From Plantimonas leprariae (GTDB lineage Bacteria; Pseudomonadota; Alphaproteobacteria; Rhizobiales; Rhizobiaceae): a DNA stretch of 64,000 nt. Shown piece by piece: positions 53,337 to 63,020 of this stretch. The notes under the pieces are model-generated. The model had not been told where the DNA came from, did not search any database, and saw only the letters and a list, made by a program, of their open reading frames with translations. A program made the translations under genes and the position numbers. The stretch lies in contig NZ_VZDO01000005.1 in assembly GCF_008802405.1 (NCBI RefSeq), forward strand, positions 186,001 to 250,000. The letters are read 5' to 3'. Within the stretch, counting starts at the first letter, position 1. Every line of letters begins with the position of its first letter.

Positions 53337-54692
53337 ATGAGAATCGCCATGATCGGTTCGGGTTACGTCGGCCTCGTGAGCGGCGCATGCCTCGCCGACG
53401 TCGGCCACGACGTGGTCTGCGTGGATTTCGACGAAGCGAAGATCGAGGCGCTGCAGGCCGGCGTCGTACCGATCTTCGAGCCCGGTTTGGACATACTGGT
53501 GGTGCGCAACGCCGAGGCGGGTCGCTTGTCGTTCACGACCGATCTGTCGTCCGCGGTCGCGAGCGCCGATGTGGTGTTCATCGCCGTGGGAACGCCTTCG
53601 CAGCAGGGCGACGGCCATGCCGATCTATCCTACGTCCATTCCGCCGCCGCCTCGATCGCCGAAGCGGCGAAGGGTTTCACTGTCGTCGTACTGAAATCCA
53701 CCGTTCCGGTCGGCACCGGCGACGAGGTGGAACGGATCATCAGGCAGGTGAATCCGCGGGCCGAGATCGCGGTCGCCTCCAATCCGGAATTCCTCCGCGA
53801 GGGAGCGGCGATCAACGACTTCAAACGCCCCGACCGGATCGTGATCGGCGTCGAGGATGACTGGGCCCGCACCGTCCTGGCGCAGGTCTACCGCCCGCTC
53901 CGCCGCGATCGATTGCAGGTTCAGTTCACGTCGCGCCGCAGTGCCGAAATCATCAAATACGCCTCCAACGCGTTCCTCGCCATGAAGATCGCCTTCATCA
54001 ACGAGATCGCGGACTTCTGCGAGACGACCGGCGCCGACGTGCAGGAAGTCGCGCGCGGGATCGGGATGGACGCCCGGATCGGACCGAAGTTCCTGCATGC
54101 GGGGCCCGGCTACGGCGGCTCGTGCTTCCCGAAGGACACGCTGGCCTTCGTCCGGATGGGACAGGACTTCGGATCCCCCCTGCGGTTGGTGGAGACGACG
54201 CTGGCCGTCAACGAGCAACGGAAGCGCAACATGGCGAGCCGGGTCGTCGCGGCCTGCGGCGGAAGCGTTCGCGGCCGGCGGATCGCGATCCTCGGCCTGA
54301 CCTTCAAGCCCAATACGGACGACATGCGCGCCGCGCCGGCCCTGGCGATCATCCCCGCGCTCCTCGACGGCGGGGCAATCGTCAACGCCTACGATCCGCA
54401 AGGCATGCACGAGGCGAGCCTCCTCCTGCCGTCGATCGATTACGCGGAGAGCGCTCTGGCGGCGGCGGAGGGCGCCGACTGCGTCGTCGTGGTCACGGAA
54501 TGGGCCGAGTTCCGGTCGCTGGATCTTCGCAGCCTGAAGGCGGCGATGAAGAGCCCTGTGATGGTCGATCTACGAAACGTCTTCGACCCGGCGAAACTCG
54601 CCGCGTATGGCTTCGCCTATACGGGCATCGGCTGCGGCGCGGCTCCCGGTGCCGAGAGACCGCAATCCCAGACGATCAGGCTGTCGGCGTAG
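53337..54692 (+). CDS. ugd: UDP-glucose 6-dehydrogenase
   Basis: This 451-residue enzyme oxidises UDP-glucose to UDP-glucuronate. The NAD motif is MIGSGYVGLVSGACLADVGH, and the catalytic cysteine is in GPGYGGSCFPKDTLA. GLTFKPNTDDMR marks the C-terminal domain. The start ATG 53337 follows AAGGGGAG; an upstream in-frame ATG-like start is less family-like. It feeds the UDP-xylose synthase at 48465. Confidence 0.96.
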   Translation: MRIAMIGSGYVGLVSGACLADVGHDVVCVDFDEAKIEALQAGVVPIFEPGLDILVVRNAEAGRLSFTTDLSSAVASADVVFIAVGTPSQQGDGHADLSYVHSAAASIAEAAKGFTVVVLKSTVPVGTGDEVERIIRQVNPRAEIAVASNPEFLREGAAINDFKRPDRIVIGVEDDWARTVLAQVYRPLRRDRLQVQFTSRRSAEIIKYASNAFLAMKIAFINEIADFCETTGADVQEVARGIGMDARIGPKFLHAGPGYGGSCFPKDTLAFVRMGQDFGSPLRLVETTLAVNEQRKRNMASRVVAACGGSVRGRRIAILGLTFKPNTDDMRAAPALAIIPALLDGGAIVNAYDPQGMHEASLLLPSIDYAESALAAAEGADCVVVVTEWAEFRSLDLRSLKAAMKSPVMVDLRNVFDPAKLAAYGFAYTGIGCGAAPGAERPQSQTIRLSA

Positions 54693-54731
54693 ATTTTCGC
54701 CCCGGCCTTCGCGGGGCATGCCGAGCCGGCC

Positions 54732-56846
54732 TCATGGATCGCCGGAAGCCGGGCCGCCGCCCACGCTGCCGGCGTCCTGTCCGGCGCTCTGGAAGTCCGC
54801 GAGGCTCCCGTACAGCCCTGACGGCATGAGTTCGGGCTCCATCAGGAAGCTCCGGTCGTTCAGGTTTCCGTCGTAGCGGTTGCGCGCGAACCGCACGTAG
54901 TCGCCGCCGTTGCCCGGTGCGTAGACGGAAGCGGCGAGGGCGCCGCTTCCGTCGAGCGAGACGATGTTGTCCTCGATGCGGTTCGGCCGTGCCCACGGCG
55001 GCCGCCACCCCCTGCCGGTTCCATCGTCGACGTGAAACGCCGCGCCGGAACCGTGCGCGACCACGTTGCCCGTCACGACGTTGTTCCAGCCGCCGTTGAT
55101 GCCGATCGCCGCGACGTTCCTGGAAAGAACGTTTCCCTCGATGCGGATGCCGCTTGCCCTGCCGTCGGTGTAGATGGCCCAACTGACGGGAGACGGCCAT
55201 TCGCCGACCTTCTCGTAGCCCGACGGCCAGAACGTTCCGTCCGCCCGGTTCATGAGATGGTTCGTGCCGGTGACGAGATTGTACCGGATCACGCTGTTCT
55301 GGCAGTCGCCCTGCTCGCCCATCATCTTTATGGCGCCGCCGTCGGCCGTCCGCTGGTTGGCGTTGCGGACGTCGTTGTATTCGATGACCGCCCGGTACAC
55401 CGCATCCTGCTGGCCCCAGAGCGAGCCGCCGATGATGCCGAACTGCGCGGCGTTCTCGATGAGGTTGTGGGCGATCCTCAGATCGTCGGCCGCCTGGAAC
55501 CATATGCCTGCGGTCTCGAAATAGACCCGCCCGACGTCGTGGATGCGGTTCGACACGATTTCCGCGTCGTTCGATTTTCCGAAGCTGCCGTATTCGGTGC
55601 CGACGTAGATGCCGTTGCCCGCCGTGGGGCCGATCTCGTTCCCGGCGACGAAGACGCCTTGGCTTTCGGATACGTGGATGCCGACGCCGACATTGCCGAT
55701 CGTGTTGTTCAGCAGGCTGACGCGATCGGCATGCTCCAGCCTGATCGCGCCGAATCCCCTGGTGTCGGTGCCGTACTTGCCGCTGCCCGCTGGAGATCCC
55801 TCGACGAACCGCAGCCCCGCCACGACCATGTCGTCGGCGTCGTTCAACCTGAAGAACGTCGGCAGTATGCCCGCGACGACCGTTTCTTCGCCGAACGAGG
55901 CGCCCGGCGCGATGTAGTCGAGCTGGCTCGCGGCGGCGGCGTATCGCCACTCCCGGGGAGCGTCCAGCAACGTCGCGGCGCCCGAAAGAAAGTATCGACT
56001 GCCCTCGCCGGTGAAGAAATAGCCGGTCCCGCGAGTGCGGATCGTCTGCGTTGCGGCGTCGGCGGAAACCACCGGCATGGTATCGCTGCCCCATTGCGTC
56101 CCCGGACGGAACCCGCCGACGATATGGACGACGAGGCCTGCCATGTCGCCGAGCGGCGGCAGATCGCCGACGTGGAAACGAAAGCTGGTGTTGCTTTCAT
56201 CGGCATCGGCGGCCGTTCGGGGTTTGGCCGCGAAGAGCCACCCCTTGCGGGGATCGCCGTCGGCCGGAGCGTCGGGAAAGCGCGCTTCGGTCTGGAGGGC
56301 GCCGTCGACGAAGAGGTCGCCTACGACTTCGCCGGCGGGCAGGGGGAGCCGGGCGGTCCAGCGCGAACCGGTCCGCCGCGTCCATCCGTCGACCCGGGGC
56401 CCTCCGTGCAGCACCGGCGTCTCGCCGCATGCGGCCATGACGACGAGCCCGGCATCGCGCGGGCCGAACACGATGGCCTTGGTGAGGTAGTAGTCGCCGC
56501 CCCCGACCATGATCGTGCTGGCGGCGCCATGGGCCCGCGCCGCATCGCGTGCCGCCTCTATGGTCGCGAACGGGCCGTCGGTACGCGCTTCGTTCGGCTT
56601 CGCACGGTCGCCGCGCCACGTGTCGCGTCCGTCCGGAGAAACGTGGAACACGGCGCGCGACGGCGGTCGCGACCGTTCCGCGGCCGTCCCTTTCGGGGGT
56701 AGCGGGGCTCCGGTCGCGCAGTCCGGCATCGCGCTGTCGCGCTCCGGTTCGACGGGCGCGCCCACCGGTTCCGTGCCGGTGACCGGCTGAACCAGGAGGA
56801 CAGCCAGTCCGATGCCCCAGATGGCGGCCGCCGCCGGGCGTTTCAT
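54732..56846 (-). CDS. Exported right-handed parallel beta-helix protein
   Basis: This 704-residue protein has a signal peptide (AAAAIWGIGLAVLLVQPVTG). It starts as VFHVSPDGRDTWRGDRAKPN, a pattern common in polysaccharide lyases and glycoside hydrolases with a beta-helix. Repeating coils follow, such as LLNNTIGNVGVGIHVSESQ and GIRIEGNVLSRNVAAIGING. It overlaps the Wzy-like gene by ATGA, so it belongs to polymer synthesis or trimming. Candidate roles are lyase, epimerase or glycosidase acting on the exported polymer; none can be chosen from the sequence. Confidence 0.8.
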   Translation of the reverse strand: MKRPAAAAIWGIGLAVLLVQPVTGTEPVGAPVEPERDSAMPDCATGAPLPPKGTAAERSRPPSRAVFHVSPDGRDTWRGDRAKPNEARTDGPFATIEAARDAARAHGAASTIMVGGGDYYLTKAIVFGPRDAGLVVMAACGETPVLHGGPRVDGWTRRTGSRWTARLPLPAGEVVGDLFVDGALQTEARFPDAPADGDPRKGWLFAAKPRTAADADESNTSFRFHVGDLPPLGDMAGLVVHIVGGFRPGTQWGSDTMPVVSADAATQTIRTRGTGYFFTGEGSRYFLSGAATLLDAPREWRYAAAASQLDYIAPGASFGEETVVAGILPTFFRLNDADDMVVAGLRFVEGSPAGSGKYGTDTRGFGAIRLEHADRVSLLNNTIGNVGVGIHVSESQGVFVAGNEIGPTAGNGIYVGTEYGSFGKSNDAEIVSNRIHDVGRVYFETAGIWFQAADDLRIAHNLIENAAQFGIIGGSLWGQQDAVYRAVIEYNDVRNANQRTADGGAIKMMGEQGDCQNSVIRYNLVTGTNHLMNRADGTFWPSGYEKVGEWPSPVSWAIYTDGRASGIRIEGNVLSRNVAAIGINGGWNNVVTGNVVAHGSGAAFHVDDGTGRGWRPPWARPNRIEDNIVSLDGSGALAASVYAPGNGGDYVRFARNRYDGNLNDRSFLMEPELMPSGLYGSLADFQSAGQDAGSVGGGPASGDP

Positions 56847-58225
56847 CGGCGTCGGAGTTCCGGCAGCCCGTCCCGAAGCGTCGGCAGGCCGGTCGCATAC
56901 CGCGGCGAGTGCTGCGAGAACATGATGATGGTCGTGGCGAAAAGGATGAAGATCGTGTCGTTCTGCAGCAGGAACAGGCTTTCGGTGAGGTTCATCACGA
57001 GAACCATCGGGAAGAACACGTTGAGAAAGAGCCATCCTTCTCCGGGAGCCCGGCATTGAAGGCCGGCGCCCTGCCTGAACGCGCGCAACGCGACCATGGC
57101 GAAGACCGTCATCCCGGCCAGCCCGAAGCCGAGAAGGATGTCGCGGTAGCCGTTATGGGCATGGGGAGCCATCCAGTTCACGTTCGACCAGATCGTCCAC
57201 GCATCCGGATTTCCCTCCGTCCAGAACGCCTGGTAGCCGTATCCGAGCAGGAGCCGGCGAGCGGTCGCGACGTCGACCTGTTCCCACAGGGGGATCCGGC
57301 CGGTCAGGGTGGCGTCCTTGCCCAGCGCCTCGAGAACCGGAACCAGGAATTCGTGCAGCGTGATCAGGATGACGGCTGCCGCCTGAACGAAGACGAGAAC
57401 GAAGACCACGCGGGCGACGCCCCGGACCTTCGGCAGCACCGAATAGAACCAGATCAGGCAGCAGGCGGTCGAGGCCGCGATGGTCGCCGTCATCGACGTC
57501 GACCCCGCGAGGCAGATGAGGCTTCCGATCAGAAGCGCGACCGCGGTGCGCCGGTAGCCGAGCGAGCCGTCCATCGCCACGACGGCCGAGACGAGCGCCG
57601 ATATGCACGAATACCAGCCGAGGCTGTTCTTGTGGAGGAAGATGCCGCGCATCGCCCCGTCGCCGTCGGGCATCCATGCAAGGCCCGGAGAAGCGACCAG
57701 AACGACGAGGCTCATCGCGATGCACGGTCCCAGCGCCGCTAGCAGCAGCAGGAGGAACTGCCGCGGTGTGAACCGCAGCGCCAGGAGGTAGGCGAGGAGC
57801 ACCGTGAACACGAGCCCGCCGGCCCGCCGCAGGGTCACGGACGGAGCGATCGACCAGAAGACCGAGAACAACGGCATCGCGAGAAGGACGTTGAGAAGGA
57901 GGTTCCTCCTGAACGCGTCGGCGAACTGGCGGGGATGATGCATCAGAACCGCTGCCGTGAAGGCGTATACCGGCAACCAGACCAGGCGCAGCTCGGCCTT
58001 GGCCGGGTCGCCGAGGTCGCCGTTCGCGTCGGACATCAGGAGCGGCAGCACGGCCCCGCTCTGAAGGAAGATGGATATTCCGGCTCCCCACCATTCGATG
58101 GTTCGCCAGTCGATCGTCAGGCCGCCGGATTTCGGTTGCCGGAGCGCCGCTGTCGGCCCGGCGCCTTCGCGAGACCGGGGGAGGGCCGTCGAAGGCCCCC
58201 CGAACTGGATGGTTTCTCTGCTCAT
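56843..58225 (-). CDS. O-antigen ligase/Wzy-like polymerase
   Basis: This 460-residue protein has about 11 membrane helices. The family loop is seen in AMRGIFLHKNSLGWYSCISA and GRIPLWEQVDVATARRLLLGYG, followed by APHAHNGYRDILLGFGLAG. These mark the Wzy_C/O-antigen ligase family (ExoQ type). It would polymerise repeat units in the periplasm. ATG 58225 starts before a Ser/Arg-rich cytoplasmic tail. Confidence 0.88.
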   Translation of the reverse strand: MSRETIQFGGPSTALPRSREGAGPTAALRQPKSGGLTIDWRTIEWWGAGISIFLQSGAVLPLLMSDANGDLGDPAKAELRLVWLPVYAFTAAVLMHHPRQFADAFRRNLLLNVLLAMPLFSVFWSIAPSVTLRRAGGLVFTVLLAYLLALRFTPRQFLLLLLAALGPCIAMSLVVLVASPGLAWMPDGDGAMRGIFLHKNSLGWYSCISALVSAVVAMDGSLGYRRTAVALLIGSLICLAGSTSMTATIAASTACCLIWFYSVLPKVRGVARVVFVLVFVQAAAVILITLHEFLVPVLEALGKDATLTGRIPLWEQVDVATARRLLLGYGYQAFWTEGNPDAWTIWSNVNWMAPHAHNGYRDILLGFGLAGMTVFAMVALRAFRQGAGLQCRAPGEGWLFLNVFFPMVLVMNLTESLFLLQNDTIFILFATTIIMFSQHSPRYATGLPTLRDGLPELRRR

Positions 58226-58532
58226 GCCTCGGGTCGCGTGGTGCCGGAGAACAATCGTCCGCCCCCGCCCACAGGCAACCGTGCACAAATGCTGAGAAGT
58301 CTACCTCCATCGGGGGCATGCAACGTCCAAAGGCGATGTTGCGCTCGACGCAGGGGGAGAGTTCCACCGAATTGCGGATGCGCCTGCGCGAGCTAGTGCC
58401 GATTGGCGTAATTCCAGTCCGCGCCGACGCGCCGCTATCCTCAGGCTTCGGAAGCATCGACGCAGGGCGACGCGCGGCGGTCCTTCGCGAGGCGCGGGGC
58501 ACCGCGGGCCGCATCGAGGGACGGCATTTTCG
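58226..58532. other. Divergent intergenic region, Wzy-like / exporter genes
   Basis: This 307-bp gap separates divergent polysaccharide operons and should contain both promoters. I recognise no repeat, operator or gene in it beyond GAGGG (58516-58520) ahead of the exporter gene. Confidence 0.4.
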
Positions 58533-59741
58533 ATGGTTGCATTCGTTCGTGCCTGGTCCATGCGCCTGCCACTCGGGATCTTCCTGATCGCGTCCTGCGC
58601 CTCTGCGCCGTCGACGGCGCGGGGCGAGGTGCTGGTCGAGCGCGGCGACATGCTGCGCGTCTCCATCGCGGAGGCTCCCAAGCTCGGCATCGAAAGCAAG
58701 GTCGACGTCGACGGCAGGATCATGCTGCCCCAGCTCGGCAGCATGCAGGTGGCGGGCATGGGGCTGGACGCGATCCGGGCGCGCCTCGCCGAGGAGTTCG
58801 TCGAACGCGATATCCTGAAATCGCCGACCATCCTGGTCGAGATCGCCAAGTATCGGCCGTTCTACGTCGGCGGCCGGGTGCGGCGGCCGGGTGCGGTGGA
58901 TTACGAGCCCGGCCTGACGGTTCGCCACGCTCTCATCCTCGGCGGCGGCGTCGGCCGGTCGGACGGCGACGGACCGTCGCAGACGAGCGCCCCGGAACTG
59001 CGGGCGAGGTGGCAGACCTACAGCTACCAGCTCCTCCAGACCAACAGCCTCATCGCGCGGCTGGAGGCCGAACTGACCCGGGACGAAGCCGCCAAGCCCG
59101 GCGTCGCGCCGGGCACGGTTCCGGCTCGGGACGCCGATGCGCTCGCATCGCTGGACGAGAAGATACTGCACGATCGGTTGGCGACGTGGTCCGCCAGCCA
59201 GGCGCAACTACGCGACGGCATGGCGCTCCTCGATCTCGAGATCGACGTCCTCAAGCAGCAGGCCGACCTCCAGGAAAACGAGCGCGACCTCAGCAAGACC
59301 GAGATGGAAGCCGCGCGGTCGCTGGTCCAGAGGGGGTTGGCGCCCCTGTCGCGCCTCCAGGACCTCCAGCGCGAGGAATCCCGCAACGCCCGCGACATGC
59401 TGGAAAGCGAGGCCTTCGCGGCGCGCGCCCGACAGAACCGCTCGACGATCGACTACGAATTCAAGTCCGCCGACATCAAGTGGCGCAGCGACATCAGCCA
59501 GCAGTTGCGCGGCGCGATGCTCGATCGGTACCGACTGAAGGCCGAGCTGGACGCGGTCACGGCGCAGATCATGAACCAGAGCGCCGACGCCGCGGAGGCG
59601 AGGGGCGCGCCGTCCGAACCCGTCGTCGTCATCTACCGGTCGGTCGGGGGCCGCGAGGAAACGATCAAGGCCCTGATGGATACCGCCGTCCTGCCGGGCG
59701 ACATTCTTGACGTTTCCCTCGCCGGAGGCGCCACCGGATGA
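58533..59741 (+). CDS. ExoF-like polysaccharide export lipoprotein
   Basis: This 402-residue protein has an N-terminal export signal with a lipobox-like IASC near residue 22. The polysaccharide export domain follows: RGDMLRVSIAEAPKLGIESKV-type sequence, and then a SLBB-like part (PFYVGGRVRRPGAVDYEPGL). Residues about 215-345 are long heptad-like helices. This Wza-like domain plus coiled coil resembles rhizobial ExoF. It begins a (+) operon whose later genes all overlap by ATGA. Confidence 0.85.
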   Translation: MVAFVRAWSMRLPLGIFLIASCASAPSTARGEVLVERGDMLRVSIAEAPKLGIESKVDVDGRIMLPQLGSMQVAGMGLDAIRARLAEEFVERDILKSPTILVEIAKYRPFYVGGRVRRPGAVDYEPGLTVRHALILGGGVGRSDGDGPSQTSAPELRARWQTYSYQLLQTNSLIARLEAELTRDEAAKPGVAPGTVPARDADALASLDEKILHDRLATWSASQAQLRDGMALLDLEIDVLKQQADLQENERDLSKTEMEAARSLVQRGLAPLSRLQDLQREESRNARDMLESEAFAARARQNRSTIDYEFKSADIKWRSDISQQLRGAMLDRYRLKAELDAVTAQIMNQSADAAEARGAPSEPVVVIYRSVGGREETIKALMDTAVLPGDILDVSLAGGATG

Positions 59742-60748
59742 GCGCCCTGCCGCAGGCCCAGACCCCGGCGGCGCGGCCGCGCACGACCGAGCCCGGCGCG
59801 CGGCGGCCGGTCGTCAGCGTCGTCATCAACAACTACAACTACGGCCGCTTCGTCGGACGGGCGGTCGCCAGCGCCCTTGCCCAGGACGCTTCCGACTTCG
59901 AGGTGATCGTCGTCGACGACGGATCGAGCGACGACTCGCTGGCGGTTCTCCATGCCTATCGCGACCGCGCGACGATCCTCGCCCAGGACAACCGCGGCCA
60001 GGCGGCGGCGATCAATGCCGGCGTGCGGGCGAGCCGCGGCGAGTTCGTCTGTTTCCTCGACGCCGACGACTGGTGGTCGCCGGGGAAGCTGTCGGCGGTC
60101 GTGGAAGCCTTTCGCCGCGAGCCGGGGGTTTCGCTGACGTATCACCGGCTGCAGCCGACGCTGGTCGACGAGACGCCCACCTCGAAGCCGATCCCGCGGA
60201 CCCTGTGCTCGGGCGATCTCGCGCCGGCGCTGATGCGCTCGGCCGGCTGGTGGCCGTTCCCGATGACCTCCGCCATCGCGGTGCGGCGCAGCGCCTGGGA
60301 CGCCGTCGGAGACATACCGGAACAGTTCCGGATTTCCGCCGACGCCTGGCTCGCCGGCATCTATCCGCTCGTCGGGCACGTGGCCGCCTTGCCGGACACC
60401 CAAGGCTTCTACCGGATCCATTCCAACAACTGGTACCGGGCGACGGACGACGCCGCCATGCTGCGTAAGCGCATGACGCATTGGCAGGCGGTGGTCGACG
60501 CGACGAACCGGTTTCTCGCGGCGCGAGATCTGCCCGGCCGCCTGCGCCTGAACGATCACTTCCCGTACCAAGCGGCGGCGGCGAGGCTGGACGGGACGGA
60601 CTGGCGACGCGGGCTCGGGCTCGCCTTCGAGGGACTGCGCTTCGCCGGCGAGCCGAACCCTCTCAGACGCGCGCGGGACGCCGTCCGCACCGCTCGCGAT
60701 CTCGTCCGGGGCGACCGGCCTCCGGCATTCCAGGATACGGCGAGATGA
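59738..60748 (+). CDS. Family 2 glycosyltransferase
   Basis: This 336-residue GT-A enzyme has VSVVINNYNYGRFVGRAVAS at the N-terminus, the VVDDGSSDDS nucleotide-binding motif, and FLDADDWW carrying the metal-binding DxD. No membrane helix is evident. It overlaps its neighbours by 4 bp on both sides. Sugar specificity cannot be told. Confidence 0.9.
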   Translation: MSALPQAQTPAARPRTTEPGARRPVVSVVINNYNYGRFVGRAVASALAQDASDFEVIVVDDGSSDDSLAVLHAYRDRATILAQDNRGQAAAINAGVRASRGEFVCFLDADDWWSPGKLSAVVEAFRREPGVSLTYHRLQPTLVDETPTSKPIPRTLCSGDLAPALMRSAGWWPFPMTSAIAVRRSAWDAVGDIPEQFRISADAWLAGIYPLVGHVAALPDTQGFYRIHSNNWYRATDDAAMLRKRMTHWQAVVDATNRFLAARDLPGRLRLNDHFPYQAAAARLDGTDWRRGLGLAFEGLRFAGEPNPLRRARDAVRTARDLVRGDRPPAFQDTAR

Positions 60749-61848
60749 AGGCGCTGCTCCTCGTATCCGAGCTTGAGGACTATACGATCTCTCTCGCCAA
60801 CGGGATCGCCCGCCACCTGCCCGTGGTCTTGGGCGTTCCCCGCCGTCAGTACGCGCATCTCACCTCGTGGTTCGAGCCGTCCGTGGACGTGCGCCTCCTG
60901 GACTGGCCGCGGCATCGCTCGCTCGCCAATCCGGGGTTCCTTCTCCGTCTGACGCACCTCGTCCGGCAGGAGCGTCCCAGCCTCATCCATCTCCTCAGCC
61001 ACAACACGCTCTGGCTGAACTTCGCCGCGCCGTTCTGGCGTTCCGCCCCGCTGATCACCACGATCCACGACGTGGCGCTGCATCCGGGCGACGCCGAAAC
61101 CCGGGTGCTGCCCAGATGGTGCACCGACCTGATCGTCAGGCAATCGCAACACCTCATCGTGCACGGCTTCGGCCTGCGGCGCATGGCGCTCCAGCGATAT
61201 GCAAAGCGGCCGGACCGGGTCCACGTGCTTCCCCATCCCGCCATTCACCGCTACGCCGATCTCGCGCGGCGGGAGGCGATGGTGCGTCGTCGCGAGGACG
61301 GCACGCTGAACGTCCTGCTTTTCGGGCGGATCTTCGCGTATAAGGGCTTGGAACTGCTGATCCGCGCCGAGGCCGCGCTCGGCGACGCGCTTCCCCATCT
61401 GCGCGTCACGGTCGCCGGCCGCGGCGACGATCCCTGGGCCTTCCGCTCCGTGATGGGCGATCCGGCCCGCTATGACATCCGCAATCGGTACATCGACGAC
61501 AAGCAGGTCGCGCAGCTTTTCCTTGACGCCGACATCGTCGTCCTGCCCTACACCGAGGCTTCGCAGAGCGGCGTGCTCAACCTCGCGGCCGCCTTCGGCA
61601 AACCCGTCATCGTGACCGATGTCGGGGAGCTGCGCGATACCGTGGAGCCCAACGGCCTCGGCATGGTGGTTCCGCCCGGCGATCCGGCGCGACTGGCCCA
61701 GGCCATCCGGCTCATGGCGGACAGCGAAGCGCTCAGGACCCAATGCGCCACCAACGCCCGCCTTTGGGCGACCGGGGTCAACTCTCCCGAGAACGTCGGA
61801 TCCCAGGCGGCTTCGATCTACCGCGCCGTCGCAGAGCCACGCGCATGA
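60745..61848 (+). CDS. Family 4-like (GT-B) glycosyltransferase
   Basis: This 367-residue protein has an N-terminal acceptor domain with LIHLLSHNTLWLNF and TTIHDVALHPGD. The C-terminal donor domain reads VLLFGRIFAYKGLELLIRAE, then YIDDKQVAQLFLDADIVVLPYTEASQSGVLNLA, the E-x7-E region of glycosyltransferases group 1. The ATG 60745 overlaps the previous stop. Confidence 0.88.
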   Translation: MKALLLVSELEDYTISLANGIARHLPVVLGVPRRQYAHLTSWFEPSVDVRLLDWPRHRSLANPGFLLRLTHLVRQERPSLIHLLSHNTLWLNFAAPFWRSAPLITTIHDVALHPGDAETRVLPRWCTDLIVRQSQHLIVHGFGLRRMALQRYAKRPDRVHVLPHPAIHRYADLARREAMVRRREDGTLNVLLFGRIFAYKGLELLIRAEAALGDALPHLRVTVAGRGDDPWAFRSVMGDPARYDIRNRYIDDKQVAQLFLDADIVVLPYTEASQSGVLNLAAAFGKPVIVTDVGELRDTVEPNGLGMVVPPGDPARLAQAIRLMADSEALRTQCATNARLWATGVNSPENVGSQAASIYRAVAEPRA

Positions 61849-63020
61849 GACAGGATCTTGCTCCGACGCTGGGAAGCATGGGCGGGTCGCCCGCCGCGAC
61901 GCGAGGCGGGGCGGTGTTCGGCTCCCCCGCCGCCGTCCGCCACTACGTCGCGGGCGGGCGGGAGAACGGCGGCGGGATCGGGCGCCTGGTCGGCTACATC
62001 GCCGATGCCGCCGGAACCGCCGGAACGAGGCATCGCGTCACCGACACGAGAGGACCGCGCTGGTTCGCGCCCTTCTCGCTGTCCCGGCTGCTCCGGGCCT
62101 GCGTTCTCGTGGTCAAGGACAGGATCGTCGATCCCGACCTCATCCACCATGTCCATGTCGCCGGCCGCGGCAGCACCTTGCGCAAGCTGATCCTGACGGA
62201 AGTGCTGCATCGACTGGGCTGCAGGCACGTCCTCCACCTGCACGACTACGACTATGCCGCCGATTTCGATGCCCGCACGCCGTTCCGGCAGCGTCTGACG
62301 CGCCGGATGTTCCGACGCGCCGATCGCGTGGTGGCGCTCGGCGAGCGCGATCGCGCGATGCTGACCGCGCTGCTCGGCGTCGAGGCGAGCCGGATCGACG
62401 TCGCCCACAACTGCGTGCCCGATCCGGGGCGGCCGGCGGTGCGCTCCGGCGAGCCGCCGTTGATCGTGTTTCTCGGCCGCCTGAGCGAGCGCAAGGGCGT
62501 CCCCGAACTGCTTCTCGCGCTCGGCGACCCGGCGATGACCCGGCTCCCGTGGCGGGCGGTCCTCGCCGGCGACGGACCGGTCGAGGAGTACCGCCGGGAG
62601 GCGGCGGCGCTGGGTCTCTCGCAACGGGTTGAGATGCCGTCGTGGCTCGATGCCGACCGGACGCGCGAACTGTGCGCGCGGGCCGACATCCTCGTCCTGC
62701 CCTCGCACGCCGAAGGCATGGCGATGGCGGTCATCGAGGGGCTCGCCCACGGGCTCGCGGTCGTCACCACCCGCGTCGGCGCACACGAGGAGGTCATCAC
62801 CAACGGCGAAACCGGCCTCTTCGTCCCGGTGGGAGACGCGCCTGCGCTGGCCGCGACGCTCGCGGAGCTGGTGAGCGATCCGGAAACCCGGCGCCTTCTC
62901 TCGGCGAACGCCCGCGCCCACTACCTGTCGCGGTTTAGCATGGCGACCTATTCGAGGTCCCTGGAAAGGATCTACGCGTCCGTTCCCGTTCGAACCCGAA
63001 TGACGGCGCGTTCGCGATGA
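61845..63020 (+). CDS. Family 4 glycosyltransferase
   Basis: This 391-residue GT-B enzyme shows HVAGRGSTLRKLILTE early, LIVFLGRLSERKGVPELLLA in the donor domain and LVLPSHAEGMAMAVIEGLAHG, the E-x7-E motif. The first 35 residues are low-complexity and probably not part of the fold. It is coupled to both neighbours by ATGA overlaps. Confidence 0.9.
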   Translation: MRQDLAPTLGSMGGSPAATRGGAVFGSPAAVRHYVAGGRENGGGIGRLVGYIADAAGTAGTRHRVTDTRGPRWFAPFSLSRLLRACVLVVKDRIVDPDLIHHVHVAGRGSTLRKLILTEVLHRLGCRHVLHLHDYDYAADFDARTPFRQRLTRRMFRRADRVVALGERDRAMLTALLGVEASRIDVAHNCVPDPGRPAVRSGEPPLIVFLGRLSERKGVPELLLALGDPAMTRLPWRAVLAGDGPVEEYRREAAALGLSQRVEMPSWLDADRTRELCARADILVLPSHAEGMAMAVIEGLAHGLAVVTTRVGAHEEVITNGETGLFVPVGDAPALAATLAELVSDPETRRLLSANARAHYLSRFSMATYSRSLERIYASVPVRTRMTARSR

